Made by a program: the position numbers and the translations under genes
Notes under the pieces: model-generated
Databases searched by the model: none
What the model was told of the DNA's origin: nothing
Seen by the model: the letters and a program-made list of their open reading frames with translations, nothing else
Shown here: positions 23,571 to 36,739 of the stretch, one piece after another
Layout: each line of letters starts with the position of its first letter
How positions within the stretch are numbered: the stretch's first letter is position 1
DNA from: Halichondria panicea
Taxonomy: Eukaryota > Porifera > Demospongiae > Suberitida > Halichondriidae
Assembly (NCBI RefSeq): GCF_963675165.1
Contig: NC_087377.1
Span: 14,132,198-14,196,197 of the forward strand
Length of the DNA stretch: 64,000 bases
Direction: 5' to 3'

Positions 23571-26274
23571 ATGGTGAAATACTATACAACATGATTTGTA
23601 TGTCTGCTAAGCTGGCTGCACTGCTGCCAAGGTAAGAGAGATGTATTGTGATAATTATAATCATTAGGTGGACTCTATAATTATAGGGATGTCTGTAAAT
23701 TTATTTACAGAGGATGGAAAAGATAAACTTTCTGGTTCACACTGTCCTGCAACTATTAAACTAATCTGCAATGCTGTGGATGTTCACTTTCTCCGGTGGA
23801 CATACAATAACCCTATCTACATAACTAGTTTTCAAACCGACAATGAAAAAAATGTTGACTTGATAATGACTGATCATACTGCATTTCCATTTGTCCAGCT
23901 AACACAGTTCAATGTGTACCAAAACCAGGAGAATCAGCAACGGATTAATGCTTCAGCTATTCTGAATACTAATCTCTCAGAGCTGTACAAGCAAAACATT
24001 GAAATTATTTCTTGTGGTGGTTCTGTTAGTGTGATTAAGACAATCTCAGTGAATATCAGCATCTTGCAGCCATCTTTTCATTCTGTTAGTCCCAACATTT
24101 ATACGAGTGTGCTTGTACGGTAAGAGTCTGGACTTCTGTCGAGTATAGATGTGTCATGGAGGAAATTTCAAGTAAGTATAGGCAATAAGTTAGTTGAATC
24201 ATTACACGCATGGCGCGGCTTGCATGTAGCAACCAGAGTGTCCTGAATATGAAAATTCACATGAGTACCTGATTAATGTCACTGGATGTGGGTGGACGTG
24301 GATCAACCACAGAACTTGTCAAGATACTACTTGCTCGTCAGTTTTCAACAGTTGTACAGAGAACGTGAGAGACATTAGGTTACAAGCCAAGATCGCTGAC
24401 ATTGAGAGTGAGCAAGTAGTCTACCCTACGTCTGTAGGTGAGAGCTTTGGTGTGTGTTGTTAAGGATACATAAATTCATTAATAACCTGATTTTTTACAG
24501 ATTACAATAATCATTACTTCTGACCTATTGTTACCCAGTCGTCAGGGAGCCAAATTCATGTTCAGTGTTTACCCATTCAAGGAGATGTTAGTGAGCATCG
24601 AATGTGTACCATTCTATACACTACAGATCTGGATTATGGAAATCTATCAAATCCTATCACAACTCTAGTTGGCACAGCACCTGTCTCACTTTCACTTACT
24701 ACTCCTGGTACTGTGTACTACTTTGAGTTCTCTGTGTTGATGAATGATACCTTGTTGATTGTGGAAAGAATGGAGTACATGATTACAGGATCGGGAGGTA
24801 TGAGTATATAAAGTAGCAACTGCTTTTGTGAGCAAGAGTCGTATAATTATAATGACAAATAATTATTTGCAATTGTATACTAAACTCCGATTACTATTGA
24901 GAATTAATTCTCACCTCTCACCGGCCTACAGAGTTTTTCCAGCTGGGTGTAAAAGAGGGTGCTAACCTTACTATTGTATCATCATTCTTAGGATGCTTTA
25001 TTGTGCACATTACAATGATACTGTACCTGTTAATAGCTCGGAATGCTAACGGTGAGTATATTATCGTCACTACATGAAGCAAAGGCCACCCACTTCATGC
25101 ATGCACAGGTGTTCATACAATATCCCGATTGAATGTGTTCATCATTACTAACAAACGCATTCAAATCTCGATAACACTGATCCTCTTCATGCTGTTTATT
25201 GGATGTAGCACTCTGTTGACAGCCTTTGCCATTATTTCAAACGGTACATATTGCATGGAAGATTCAACTCTCATTTGCAATACTTTCTGTGTTTATTTCA
25301 TTACAGATGTGTGTTTCACAAACCAACAAGTTCCCAACAGTTTGCTTGATGCAATGTTAGTAATTTCATGTGTTGGGATAGGAATCCTTCTCCTCTATTG
25401 GGTCTTCATAACATATAAAGTATATAAACAGCGCACTAAAGGTTATTTGGAGAGTGAACAAATCATGGATCAATGTTTTATTTTTCATGCTTTCTTATTT
25501 TGTGTATATAGGAACTAAAAACAAGCTTGAAAACGAATCTCATTGTGACTATGCTCTTAGCATGAACATTAATTCAAAAACAGTTCAATATAACGCTCAA
25601 GAGTCATCTGAGGTGATAAATTGTTTTAATCTAGACAGAATTTAATTTATACATTTGCATTTGCTATTCAGAAGCCACCTGATTCTCAAAAATGCCAGTA
25701 TTTGGAAGATATGCATCCTGATGTCGTTGAGAAAATGGTTCCAATGCAGAAGAAGCCTTCGAATGGCAGCCAGCTAATGACGACACCTAGTAGGAAATGT
25801 CCACCCTCTACACTTCCCAAACAAAGAAAGTCAGGTCAGCATTCCAACACTGTTTTGTACGATGAGGTTGGTTTAGCGAAAATCAAAGGCAATGTCTCGG
25901 ATATGAAAGAAGTTGAGTTGAAAGCTAACGAGTCTTACGGGCACACAGTCAAAAGGTTTTCAACTGCCAAGAGCAACGTGGCTGCTTGTCCACTATGTTT
26001 GTCTCCAGGCAGCAAAATCCAGCAAGATTTGTCATTAAATCATCAGTACAGCGATCTCAAAGTGACACCAAAGAACGAGCATCCTAAGCAAAGTACTATT
26101 GAGCAAGAGCAGATAGAGTTGAAGTCTAATCAGTCATATGGTCAGCTAACAAGTGCTGTTGGTCAGATAGGGGGATGTGAACCACTGCACGAGTACGACA
26201 TATATATGTGGACCCCTAGTAACTCACAAGACAATTCCCTAAAGAATGTCCATGTAGCAAACTGTAACATTTGA
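23571..26274 (+). pseudogene. Type C receptor C3, full exon set with nonsense mutations
   Basis: Nine exons align with the intact C5 gene: 23571-23631, 23687-24171, 24230-24437, 24501-24797, 24932-25051, 25109-25243, 25307-25441, 25512-25612, 25672-26274. All GT-AG borders are kept. Three stops lie in the expected frame: TGA in the signal exon just before FVCLLSWLHCC, TAA in exon 2 (TAT to TAA in VLVRY), and TGA in exon 4 (CGA to TGA). One base lost near the end of exon 9 replaces the usual DYIYVDP ending with a longer one. The 3' half is nearly identical to C5, because it lies in the tandem duplication. It could be a conversion donor; as read it cannot make a receptor. Confidence 0.85.
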
Positions 26275-27903
26275 GTGCATTGCGTTTTTATCATAATAAT
26301 TATTATTATTGGGTATAGTTTCGATCATGTTGATACAAGTTTTAGATTATGAATATGCCACATAAAATAATACTAGAATAGTAACTAATTAAACACCCAC
26401 ATGCATCATATACCCTCACCCTGCCATATACCTTCACCACACAAACACAACAACACACACACCCTCACATGTCGACCCAAGGAAACGTGCATGTTGTTTT
26501 CTAAGGCATTAATGGCTTGCGAAAAGAAGGTCAAATACATCATGGCCAGGAGAAATGTCACAACCCATCATTTCCCACTCTTTTGCACCGTTCCCTGCAT
26601 GCATGCAAATATATTCACGTTAATAATAATAATTGTTGTCTGCTAGTTAGTCAGAGTATGATTATATCAATATTCAGCCATCAGTCCCTCACAAAATAAT
26701 GCACTGCAGACTTTTCAATTTTCTGGTGCAGGCCTTCATTGCACCATGTATACATCATACGATGAACGTCTGTACCAGTCCTATATATATATACAGCTAC
26801 ACCAAAATTAATGGAAAAAGATCCAGCTGCAGCAATACCGCTACCCACTGAAAGGTTTGACTGATAATCCAGAATGTCGGCCGTTTACCTCGACTCAATT
26901 GATAAAGGGTCACTTTTTTGCTACTAGAGCGATATATATACACTAGCGTCTATATATAATCATAACCGTCCGAAGTCTGTCTGACAATTCATGGCCAATA
27001 TTCTGGATTATCGTCAAACCTCTTTTAGTAGCTGGTATCTCTGCTGCAGTTGGTTTTTGTTTTTTTGTTCAACGTTGGTGTATAGCTGTAGAACAAGCAG
27101 GCCTTCATTATGATGTACAAAAGTTGACTGTGCAGGTTGTTTTGTGAGTGTCTGATTTTTAGAGACGGTTGATTATTGATAAGCTATACTCTAGCTTCAT
27201 GCCGTAAAGGTTTAGCATCAGCATATACAAACCAAATTGGATTTGAATTGGACTTGATTAGTAAAAAAAAGGCACATTTGCAGCCGGTCCTATGTATTAT
27301 TCTGATCAGCTCAAAATTAAGGCTTTGAACAATTAAGTCTGTCCTTCAAGCTGTAAATAATTATACAGATTATAGACCATGTCCCTATATGCGCACCATT
27401 CCTTAAACATGTGTTACCCATTAGATTCTATGCTGCTGAGATCACCTCTGCACTCGGGTACCTATATATACACACATTCAATATCTATTGGAGTCTAAAG
27501 CTTGAAAACATCCTGCTGGACGCTAACAGTTTCATAACACTTTCGAGTACATGTATTATTATTTAAAATAACGTAACAGTGAGCATAATCTTGCGTTTTG
27601 TTATTTCTCTATAATTATAGTGTCTGCCTGTCTGGGATCAATTCAAGAGCTCGCATTGAAGAAGATTGTTAATGAATTATAAACCATTAAATAAATTTTA
27701 AAAGAGAATTTTGAGTATAAAACTTATGAGATGTGTATTGAACAAGCATTGTTACTATGTATGCAAATGTATTGTTCAAAATTGACAAAGCGTGAGGTAC
27801 TATAATAACTATTGATATAACTGGTTCATTGTTAACTTGGAGAGTTTGTGACACTGCATGCATGTGCTGATAATTATGTGTTAAGAGGTTTAATTATGAG
27901 ACT
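26275..27903. other. Convergent intergenic DNA between C3 and B1
   Basis: No gene seen. It contains a 169-base inverted-repeat element at 26853-27021 (AGGTTTGACTGATAATCCAG and its complement); in the duplicate (35700-35860) the left end of that element is deleted. CA-rich tract at 26400-26470. Confidence 0.6.
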
Positions 27904-29318
27904 CTATTTGTAATGTCCGAACAGTTCATTGTCAACGTAATCATACTCCACTCTCTTATCCAGGTCAGCGGTTTCTCTTGCCAAACCATACGAATGATTC
28001 GTTTCCATTTTCACCTTTGTAGCCCCACTACTTCTCACTTCACCATACGACAAGTTAGCTTTCAATCTCATTTCCTCATCTGGTCGTGAACGTTGCTTCT
28101 TTGACTCTATACATAAGACTCGTTAGGAAATAACTTTCCACTCAACTTTGTAAAAACACTAGTTCCTTTTATTGGATCATCGGCCTCACAATAGGAGTGA
28201 GTCAGGTCTTCATTTCGCTGTTATGTTTCTTGATTCGAATAAACAACCTCCTGATCAATTTCCCTTGACTCTTGTATTCGTATTTCCGGTGCAGTCTCTC
28301 TCGGTTGCACTCCAGTCTCCGTTTTTGTTTTCAATTTTAATTTTTTCAGCAGAATATAGTATACACTAACTCCTATGACGAAACCGAGTACAGAAGAGAA
28401 TATGAATACAACAATTGTAGTTGCTAGGGTCACTCTGATAGATACAACTCCATTGGAACTGCTGTCTGTCACTGAAAGTACAGCTGATGTTAAAGGCTCA
28501 TGCATTAATAGAACTCACCAATAAAAACATTAACATTTTCTGTGACAGGATCACTTCTCCCCACGTCGTTAATGGCTTGGAGCTCCAACACGTAGTTAAC
28601 ATCTCCGGAGTGAGGGACAGTAAATGTGACCCTGCACACCATTGTACAGTCACCACCACTAGTTGTTAAGATTTGACGATCATCACTCCCAGTTAAGGTG
28701 ATCTCATAGCGGATTTGCTGTCCATAATGAGGGCATACCGAAACCTATAAGGATGTGTATAGTGCCCTGGCCAGTGATTCATAAGCAGAAAAGTCAACAG
28801 ATGTTTGAATATTGAATTGTTGAGGGTCTTTTGGTTGTGACTGTTGTCTTATCTGAATATCAACAGGGATCATCTGGTAGTTTGCTGGATCTCCGCATCT
28901 GATGTGCTGATCCACAATCTGTGAGATGTCGAGAGTAAGAGTGGAAGAAAAGTTTCCGTAAATTGGGTTAGCTCCATTTTGTGAAACTGCTCTCAACGCA
29001 ACAGAAATGAAGGCTGAATTCAATTCAATTTGAGTAGAGGTCACACTGTCAGGGTAAAATGAATGAATTTCTTTGTTTGTGACATTGTAACTCCAACGCA
29101 AAGTAGTGAGCTGCACTCCCTCACAGAACAGTCTGACAGTTTCAAGACAGTGTTCACCAATCAGACTCGCTCCTCCCTCAACAGTCAGAGAAACACCTGC
29201 AACATGATTGCATGTAGCTGATCACAATATTAAAACAAGGGATCTTACTCATTGCTCTGCTTTTTCCGACAGTGAAGGACAATAAAACAATATTCATTAA
29301 CAACTGAAGTACTCCCAT
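27904..29318 (-). pseudogene. Type B receptor B1, truncated
   Basis: Layout: signal exon (29249-29318; MGVLQLLMNIVLLSFTVG), Ig/FN3 exon (28781-29196), FN3 end (28519-28744), helix and tail (from 28483 or 28471 down to 27904). A deletion removed the 3' end and splice donor of the Ig/FN3 exon, so reading runs to a stop at 28745. A second lesion is TAA in the tail after the EVVYSNQET block (CAA in B2). The FN3 end (ELQAINDVGRSDP) is intact here, whereas in B2 that exon is the broken one. Its tail downstream of the stop also carries an extra AT relative to B2. Confidence 0.85.
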
Positions 29319-29530
29319 CTTACTTGAGGTAGACTATACTTAACTTGCTAACTGGTTATTCCAAACTTTATGAGAGTTTCCCAAAAACATGTGATACAAT
29401 TCACAGGTGCATGCAGTTTATTTTAATTCATGCACCTATCAATTAACTGATGTGAGTTATATTTATGAGTGAATAGCTGAAGAAATAACAGTTGCACAAA
29501 CTTCAATTGCTTCTACAAGGTTATGATGAA

Positions 29531-30468
29531 TTATATAAGTATACACACTATAGTAAGAAACAACACACAGCATGTCTTTGATTTGTATTTATAAGTTAAC
29601 ACTGCATGTCCATAAGCTTGGTTAGAGTTCATTTCAATATCTTCTTTGGGTGACACCTCCTCATAAACAGGAACAGCTGGTACAGTGGGTCCTACATTTG
29701 CTTGTCCTTCACACTGTAAAAACAAATGGGTTGAAATAACCCATTTTTGGTTGCCTGAATTGCAACAGCTGCTGGGGAGAATACTGTCTTTTTACGCATG
29801 ACCCAGTACATCAAGAGAGCACAACCAGAAACCATTGCCACAATGAATGTTACAGTTGTACATATCACAGCAACCTGATTGATAGTAAGAGAAAATTCTT
29901 TTACAGAATCTGTGGATGCAGTAAAACAAACAGTTATCATGTTACATAATTATACTGGGCAGTACATACCTTCTCCTTTTCTACACACAAACTGGGAAGG
30001 ATCTGGAGTCCACTTTGCTTCTCCCAGAACATTGCTATACAGGTGCTTATTTTCTCCTCGTTAGGAATCAGTCCATCATTGCACTGATATCTGACGTTAG
30101 TACCCAACCTGAGAGAGTTTGATGAAGAGTTATCGTAATCGATTAATCTGCCATTGGTTGTTGACTCAGGAGTATCACAGAGCATCAAATCTTCTGTAAC
30201 TGATTAGCAAGCACCCTCATGTGTATTACATTCATTTTAACATGACATCACCTGATAAAAGGTAATCGTGGAAGACAGAGATACTGTCTCCCTTTGAATT
30301 CTTATACCCTTAATAGTGAGGAAATAGCAACTTGTCTCTCCTCTTGAAACCGGGAGCTCCACTACTGTTTGGCATGCACTTCATGGAGCAAGTCGTACCA
30401 TTGACCCACTTTGTTACTGTGGAGTTGGTTATAATTACAGTGATCATGTAATCAATCCGGCATACCGT
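29531..30468 (-). pseudogene. Type A receptor A4 without Ig exon
   Basis: Three ectodomain/membrane blocks: FN3 end (30252-30468), CCP (29970-30193; LCDTPES, YQCNDGLIP, TC, then in another frame EAKWTPDPSQFVC), and stalk plus helix (29714 or 29766 to 29909; EFSLTINQ, MVSGCALLMYWVMRKK). The tail keeps YEEV and EDIEMNSNQAYGHA, with a longer hydrophobic end. No Ig or signal exon lies upstream; type C locus C4 begins at 30836. Lesions: a TGCA insertion in the FN3 exon and a one-base slip in the CCP before its tryptophan. A 56-base insertion in the tail carries a possible 53-base intron (29714-29766). Confidence 0.75.
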
Positions 30469-30835
30469 CTAAATTTTTATAATTAAAAGTTTATTAATGA
30501 TCACTTAAATTCCCCATCATTTATCCGAATCATCACTGAGAAATTGACTTCGAGTTTATCGCTACAGCTAACCCTGACATCTAGCTACCATGCAATTGAA
30601 ACACAGGACAATGAGCATTTCTATGCACCACAATAATTATATATAGCGATTTCTCATAATTATTTGTCTCACCACCATTTACTAAACATGTGCATGTACG
30701 TTTTGATAGAGTAAATTATTATTGCAACAGGAAGCATGTACTTTATAAACATGCACCAACAATTAATGAACAACATGAGAGATTATAATAGTCATACAGT
30801 TGTTGCTGCAAAGAAGAGGATTACTTACAAGAGGT

Positions 30836-31888
30836 ATGATGCAATGTTATGGAAGATGCTTTGTACTCTTTCTGCTAAGCTGGTTACACTACTGCCAAGG
30901 TATGTGATAGAGATATTCTAGAAACATTATACCATTAATTTGTGAACAATGATAGGAACCTCAGTAAGTGTAATTACAGATAATGGAAAAGATACACTTT
31001 CTGGTTCTTACTGTCCTACTACTGTTAAGCTTATCTGCAATGTTACGAATGTTCCTCATTTGCGATGGACGTACAATGCCAGCAAAAACATAATTGTTAT
31101 TTTTGAATCGGATAAAGTACGACGCTACCCATGCAATTGCAGCATTTCCATTTTACCAGTTAACACAGTTTAATGTATACAAAAATCAATTGAATCGGAC
31201 TCTGCTTAATGCTTCAACAATTCTCACTGTTGATCTGTCAGATCTGAACAAACAAAATATTGAAATTATTTCTTGCGGTTCTTCTTTTCTGGACAAGACA
31301 GTGCCAGTGAATATCAGCATTTTACAGCCAACATTTCCTTCTGTTAGCCCCCAAGTTTATTCAGCTGTGATTGTACGCTATGAGTCTGGACTTATATCAA
31401 GTGTAGATGTATCATGGAAAAAATTTCAGGTACGTATAATTATTATAGTAGACTGTACTTCGAATCAAAATGTTTGAATGCACACTGCATTGCTGCTATA
31501 AGCAACCAGATTGTCCTGAATATGAAAATTCCCAAGAATACCTCATCAATGTCAGTGGATGTGGGTGGACGTGGCTCAACCACAGTACCTGTCAAGATAC
31601 TATTTGCTCGTTCGTTTTCAGTAATTGTACGGAGAACGTGAGTAAAATTACCCTCCAAGCCAAGATCGCTGACATTGAGAGCGAACAAGAAGTTTTTCCC
31701 ACATCTGTAGGTGAGGGCAACAATCTGGTAGTTTTTACATTTTTTACAGATTCCAATAATCGCTACTTTAGAGCTGCTGTTAACCAGTCATCTAGATGCC
31801 AAATTCATGTGCAGTGTTTACCCATGAGAGGAGATGTTAGTGAGCATCAAATGTGTACCATTCGATACACTACAGATCCGGATTATTA
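30836..31888 (+). pseudogene. Type C receptor C4, 5' half
   Basis: Exon 1 (30836-30899) encodes a good signal peptide (MMQCYGRCFVLFLLSWLHYC). Exon 2 (30956-31429) has the YCP...C...RW Ig core and late SCGS cysteine. A one-base slip near 31120 (between FESDK and the AFPFYQLTQF block) breaks the frame. Exon 3 (31501-31710) and the start of exon 4 (from 31751) are intact. Homology ends abruptly at 31888 in DPDYY, where an inverted piece of the same exon begins. No membrane exons follow. The 5' flank matches that of C2. Confidence 0.85.
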
Positions 31889-31989
31889 CGTTTGATTCCC
31901 TCTAAAATATCTAATAGTTGAGCACTGAACACAAACTTGGCATCTTGAAGACTGATTAACAGCAGGTCGGAAATATTGATTACAGTAAT
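31889..31989 (-). pseudogene. Inverted fragment of type C exon 4
   Basis: The minus strand reads DY(C/Y)NQYFRPAVNQSSRCQ and continues to FRGNQT, matching 33367-33465 of C5 with its 3' acceptor. It abuts the truncated exon 4 of C4 head to head, giving a fold-back junction. Confidence 0.8.
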
Positions 31990-32423
31990 CTGTAAAAACG
32001 ATCGATATACATGTAAAAGATGTCCTCCAACTCGGACATTTTGGCACCGAGCTTAATGCACAGAAACGCGGGACAGAGGTGGTGCCAAATGTGAGAATTG
32101 CTGACGACACTTTTAATGTAACAAACTAGAAAGTATTTGTATGTTCTAACGACTGTGTATATATATCATCAGTCTTAACGTTTACGAGTTTCAGTCATTG
32201 TTTGTGTATTTTAAGTAGTCCATTAATTTCGTGTAGTACGTCTATTATTGCATGGGAGATTATTTTTGCTCTAAATTTGAACTCTAAACTTGAACATGTA
32301 CCTAATAATTATGTGAATGATTATGAAACTGAAATTTGGGAAAACAATCAATCCACTATAAGTATAACAGGAAGCACAAAAAGTATAGTTACCCTAACGT
32401 TGTTGCAAGCAGAAGATTAGTTT
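31990..32423. other. No gene recognised; C5 upstream region
   Basis: Contains the intron flank of the inverted exon fragment and then AT-rich DNA leading to the C5 start. Promoter elements cannot be assigned from sequence alone. Confidence 0.4.
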
Positions 32424-35067
32424 ATGATGCTGGTGAAACTATACTGTACAAGAGGCTTTGTAATCTGTTTTCTAAATTGGCTCTACTACTGCCAAGGTAT
32501 GTAAAATGCTGTATTGTTGGCTCCTTAAAATAACTTGCATTTATGGATTCTTAATAGGAACGTCAGTAAGTTTAATTACAGACAATGGAAAAGATACACT
32601 TTCTGGTCCGTACTGTCCAACAACTGTTAAACTTATCTGCAATGTTACGAATGTTGCTAATTTGCTATGGAGTTACAATAATGGCAGTAAAGTGGACATG
32701 ATAATTTTCGATTTTCAACCTGATCATAAAGTAACTTTCGACCCGATCACGACTGATTTTTTAGCATTTCCACTTGTCCAGCTAACACAGTTCAATGTAT
32801 ATAAAAACCAAAACAATAAGTCGCAGATTAATGCTTCAACTATTCTCACTGTTGATCTCTCAGAGCTCTACAACCAGAATATTAAATTACTTTCTTGTGG
32901 TTCTGCTGTAAATAAGGCAGTACCAGTGAATATCAGCATCTTGCAGCCAACATTTCCTTCTGTTAGCTCCCAAGTTTATACAGCTGTGATCATACGTTAT
33001 GAGTCTGGACTTGTATCTAGTGTAGATGTATTATGGAGGAAATTTCAGGTAGGTGGTATAGATAATTAATAAATATAGATGTTCATTCCATGCACTATAT
33101 GGGTTGTATAGCAACCAGATTGTCCTGAATATGAAAATTCTCAAGAATACCTCATGAATGTCACTGGATGTGGGTGGACATGGACCAACCACAGCACCTG
33201 TCAAGATACTATTTGCTCATCAGTTTTCAGTAATTGCACAAAGTATGTGAGAGAAATTACACTACAAACCAAGATCGCTGACATTGAGAGTAAACAAGTA
33301 GTCTATTCCACATCTGTAGGTGAGAGCTATAACTTGGTATAGTATGTATTTCAACCGTTTTTACAGATTACTATAATCAATATTTCCGACCTGCTGTTAA
33401 TCAGTCTTCAAGATGCCAAATTCGTGTTCAGTGCTCAACTATTAGATATTTTAGAGGGAATCAAACGTGTACCATTCGATACACTACAGATCCGGATTAT
33501 GGTAATCTATCAAATCCTATCACAACTCTAGTTGGCACAGCACCTGTCTCACTTTCACTTACTACTCCTGGTACTGTGTACTACTTTGAGTTCTCTGTGT
33601 TGATGAATGATACCTTGTTGATTGTGGAAAGAATGGAGTACATGATTACAGGATCGGGAGGTATGAGTATATAAAGTAGCAACTGCTTTTGTGAGCAAGA
33701 GTCGTATAATTATAATGACAAATAATTATTTGCAATTGTATACTAAATTCCGATTACTATTGAGAATTAATTCTCACCTCTTACCGGCCTACAGAGTTAT
33801 TCCAGCTGGGTGTAAGAGAGGGTGCTATCCTTACTATTGTATCATCATTCTTAGGATGCTTTATTGTGCACACTACAATGACACTGTGCCTGTTAATAGC
33901 TTGGAATGCTAACGGTGAGTACATATCGTCACTACATGAAGCTAAGGCCACCCTCTTCATGCACAGGTGTTCATACAATATCCCGATTGAATGTGTTCAT
34001 CATTACTAACAAACGCATTCAAATCTCGATAACACTGATCCTCTTCATGCTGTTTATTGGATGTAGCACTCTGTTGACAGCCTTTGCCATTATTTCAAAT
34101 GGTACGTATTGCATGGAAGATCAACTCTCATTTGCAATACTTTCTGTGTTTATTTCATTACAGATGTGTGTTTCACAAACCAACAAGTTCCCAACAGTTT
34201 GCTTGATGCAATGTTAGTAATTTCATGTGTTGGGATAGGAATCCTTCTCCTCTATTGGGTCTTCATAACATACAAAGTATATAAACAGCGCACTAAAGGT
34301 AATTTGGAGAGTGAGCAAATCATGGACCAATGTTTTATTTTTCATGCTTTTTTATTTTGTGTATATAGGAACTAAAAACAAGCTTGAAAACAAATCTCAT
34401 TGTAACTATGCTCTTAGCCTGAACATCAATTCAAAAACAGTTCAATATAACGGTCAAGAGTCATCCAAGGTGATAATCTAGACAGAATTTAATTTATACA
34501 TTTGCATTTGCTATTCAGAAGACACCTGGTTCTCAAGAATGCCAGCATTTGGAAAATATGCATCCTGATGTCGTTGAGAAAATGGTTCCAATGCAGAAGA
34601 AGCCTTCGAATGGCAGCCAGCTAATGACGACACCTAGTAGGAAATGTCCACCCTCTACACTTCCCAAACAAAGAAAGTCAGGTCAGCATTCCAACACTGT
34701 TTTGTACGATGAGGTTGGTTTAGCGAAAATCAAAGGCAATGTCTCGGATATGAAAGAAGTTGAGTTGAAAGCTAACGAGTCTTACGGGCACACAGTCAAA
34801 AGGTTTTCAACTGCCAAGAGCAACGTGGCTGCTTGTCCACTATGTTTGTCTCCAGGCAGCAAAATCCAGCAAGATTTGTCATTAAATCATCAGTACAGCG
34901 ATCTCAAAGTGACACCAAAGAACGAGCATCCTAAGCAAAGTACTATTGAGCAAGAGCAGATAGAGTTGAAGTCTAATCAGTCATATGGTCAGCTAACAAG
35001 TGCTGTTGGTCAGATAGGGGGATGTGAACCACTGCACGAGTACGACTATATATACGTGGACCCCTAG
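32424..35067 (+). CDS. Type C Ig/FN3 receptor with three membrane helices (C5, intact)
   Basis: Predicted cell-surface receptor of 701 aa. Exons: 32424-32496, 32558-33048, 33112-33319, 33367-33660, 33795-33914, 33967-34101, 34164-34298, 34369-34469, 34519-35067; all borders are GT-AG and the frame is open throughout. Residues 1-25 are a signal peptide (ATG ATG start, core GFVICFLNWLYYC). An Ig-like domain follows (YCPTTVKLIC...LLW, late cysteine SCGS near 130-140). FN3 spans exons 2-3 and an FN3-like domain fills exon 4 (258-355). Exons 5, 6 and 7 each hold one hydrophobic helix and are all phase 1-1. The tail (486-701) has YDEV (Y582), NESYG (Y608), QYSDL (Y645), NQSYG (Y675) and a YDYIY end. 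The ligand is unknown; phosphotyrosine signalling is inferred. The only open type C copy here. Confidence 0.88.
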
Positions 35068-36739
35068 TAACTCACAAGACAATTCCCTAAATAACTGCCA
35101 TGTAGCAAACTGTAACATATTTGAGTGCATTGCGTTTTATGATAATAATTATTATTATTGGGTATAGTTCCGATCACGTTGATATAAGTTTTAGATTATG
35201 AATATGCCACATAAAATAATACTATAGAATAGCTAGAATTAACTAATTATACAGTACAGTAATTATTTGTCCGTTTCAAACACCCACATGCATCATATAC
35301 CCTCACCCCTGCCATACCTTCACCACACAAACACGACAACACACACACCCTCACATGTCGACCCAAGGAAACGTGGCATATTGTTTTCTAAGGCATTAAT
35401 GGCTTGCGAAAAGAAGGTCAAATACATTATGGCCAGGAGAAATGTCACAACCCATCATTTCCCACTCTTTTGCACCGTTCCCTGCATGCATGAAAATATT
35501 GTATATTCACTTAATAATGAATATTGTTGTCTGCTAGTTAGTCAGAGTATGATTATATCAATATTCAGCCATCAGTCCCTCACAAAATAATGCACTGCAG
35601 ACTTTTCAATTTTCTGGTGCAGGCCTTCATTGCACCATGTACATCACACGATGAACGTCTGTACCAGTCCTATATATATATACAGCTACACCAAAATTGA
35701 TGGAAAAAGATCCAGCTGCAGCAATACCGCTACCTATATCACTTTTTTGCTACTAGAGCGATATATATACACTAGTGTCTATATATAATTATGACCGTCC
35801 GAAGTCTGTCTGACAATTCATGGCCAATAATTATTCTGGATTATCGTCAAACCTATTTTAGTAGCTGGTATCTCTGCTGCAGTTGGTTTTTGTTTTTTTA
35901 TTCAACTTTGGTGTACAGCTGTAGAACAAGCAGGCCTTCATTATGATGTACAAAAGTTGACTGTGCAGGTTATTTTGTGAGCGTCTGATTTTTAGAGACA
36001 GTCGATTATTGATAAGCTATACTCTAGCTTCATGCCGTAAAGGTTAAGCATCAGCATACACAAACCAAATTGGATTTGAATCGGACTTAATTAGTATAAA
36101 AAGGCACATTTGCAGCCGGTCCTATGTATTATTCTCATCAGCTTAAAATTAAGGCTTTGAACAATTAAGTCTGTCCTTCAAGCTGTAAATAATTATACAG
36201 ATTATATAGACCATGTCCCTATACGCGTACCATTCCTTAAACATGTGTTACCCATTAGATTCTATGCTGCTAAGATCACCTCTGCCCTCGGGTACCTATA
36301 TATACACACATTCAATATCTATTGGAATCTAAAGCTTGAAAACATCCTGCTGGACGCTAACAGTTTCATCACACTTTCGAGTACATGTATATTATTTAAA
36401 ATAACGTTAACAGTGAGCATAATCTTACGTTTTGTTATTTCTCTATAATTATAGTGTCTGCCTGTCTGGGATCAATTCAAGAGCTCGCATTGAAGAAGAT
36501 TGTTAATGAATTATAAACCATTAAATAAATTTTAAAAGAGAATTTTGAGTATAAAACTTATGAGATGTGTATTGAACAAGCATTGTTACTATGTATGCAA
36601 GTGTGTTGTTCAAAATTGACAAAGCGTGAGGTACTATACAATAACTATTGATATAACTGGTTCATTGTTAACTTGGAGAGTTTGTGACACTGCATGCATG
36701 TGCTGATAATTATGTGTTAAGAGGTTTACTTATGAGACT
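35068..36739. other. Convergent intergenic DNA between C5 and B2
   Basis: Duplicate of 26275-27903. About 70 bases including the left end of the small inverted-repeat element are missing here. No gene seen. Confidence 0.6.

Larger units (their letters stand above)
24600..29700. repeat. Segmental duplication, copy A
   Basis: Runs almost identically to 33470-38620 at an offset of about 8.8 kb. It covers the 3' half of a type C gene, 1.6 kb of intergenic DNA, a convergent type B gene and the start of a type A tail. Differences are scattered substitutions, 2- and 4-base insertions and a few deletions. Confidence 0.9.

Noticed and set aside
28172-28369. Plus-strand ORF seen also at 37006-37212
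   Set aside because: Antisense shadow of the type B tail exon; its conservation comes from the segmental duplication.
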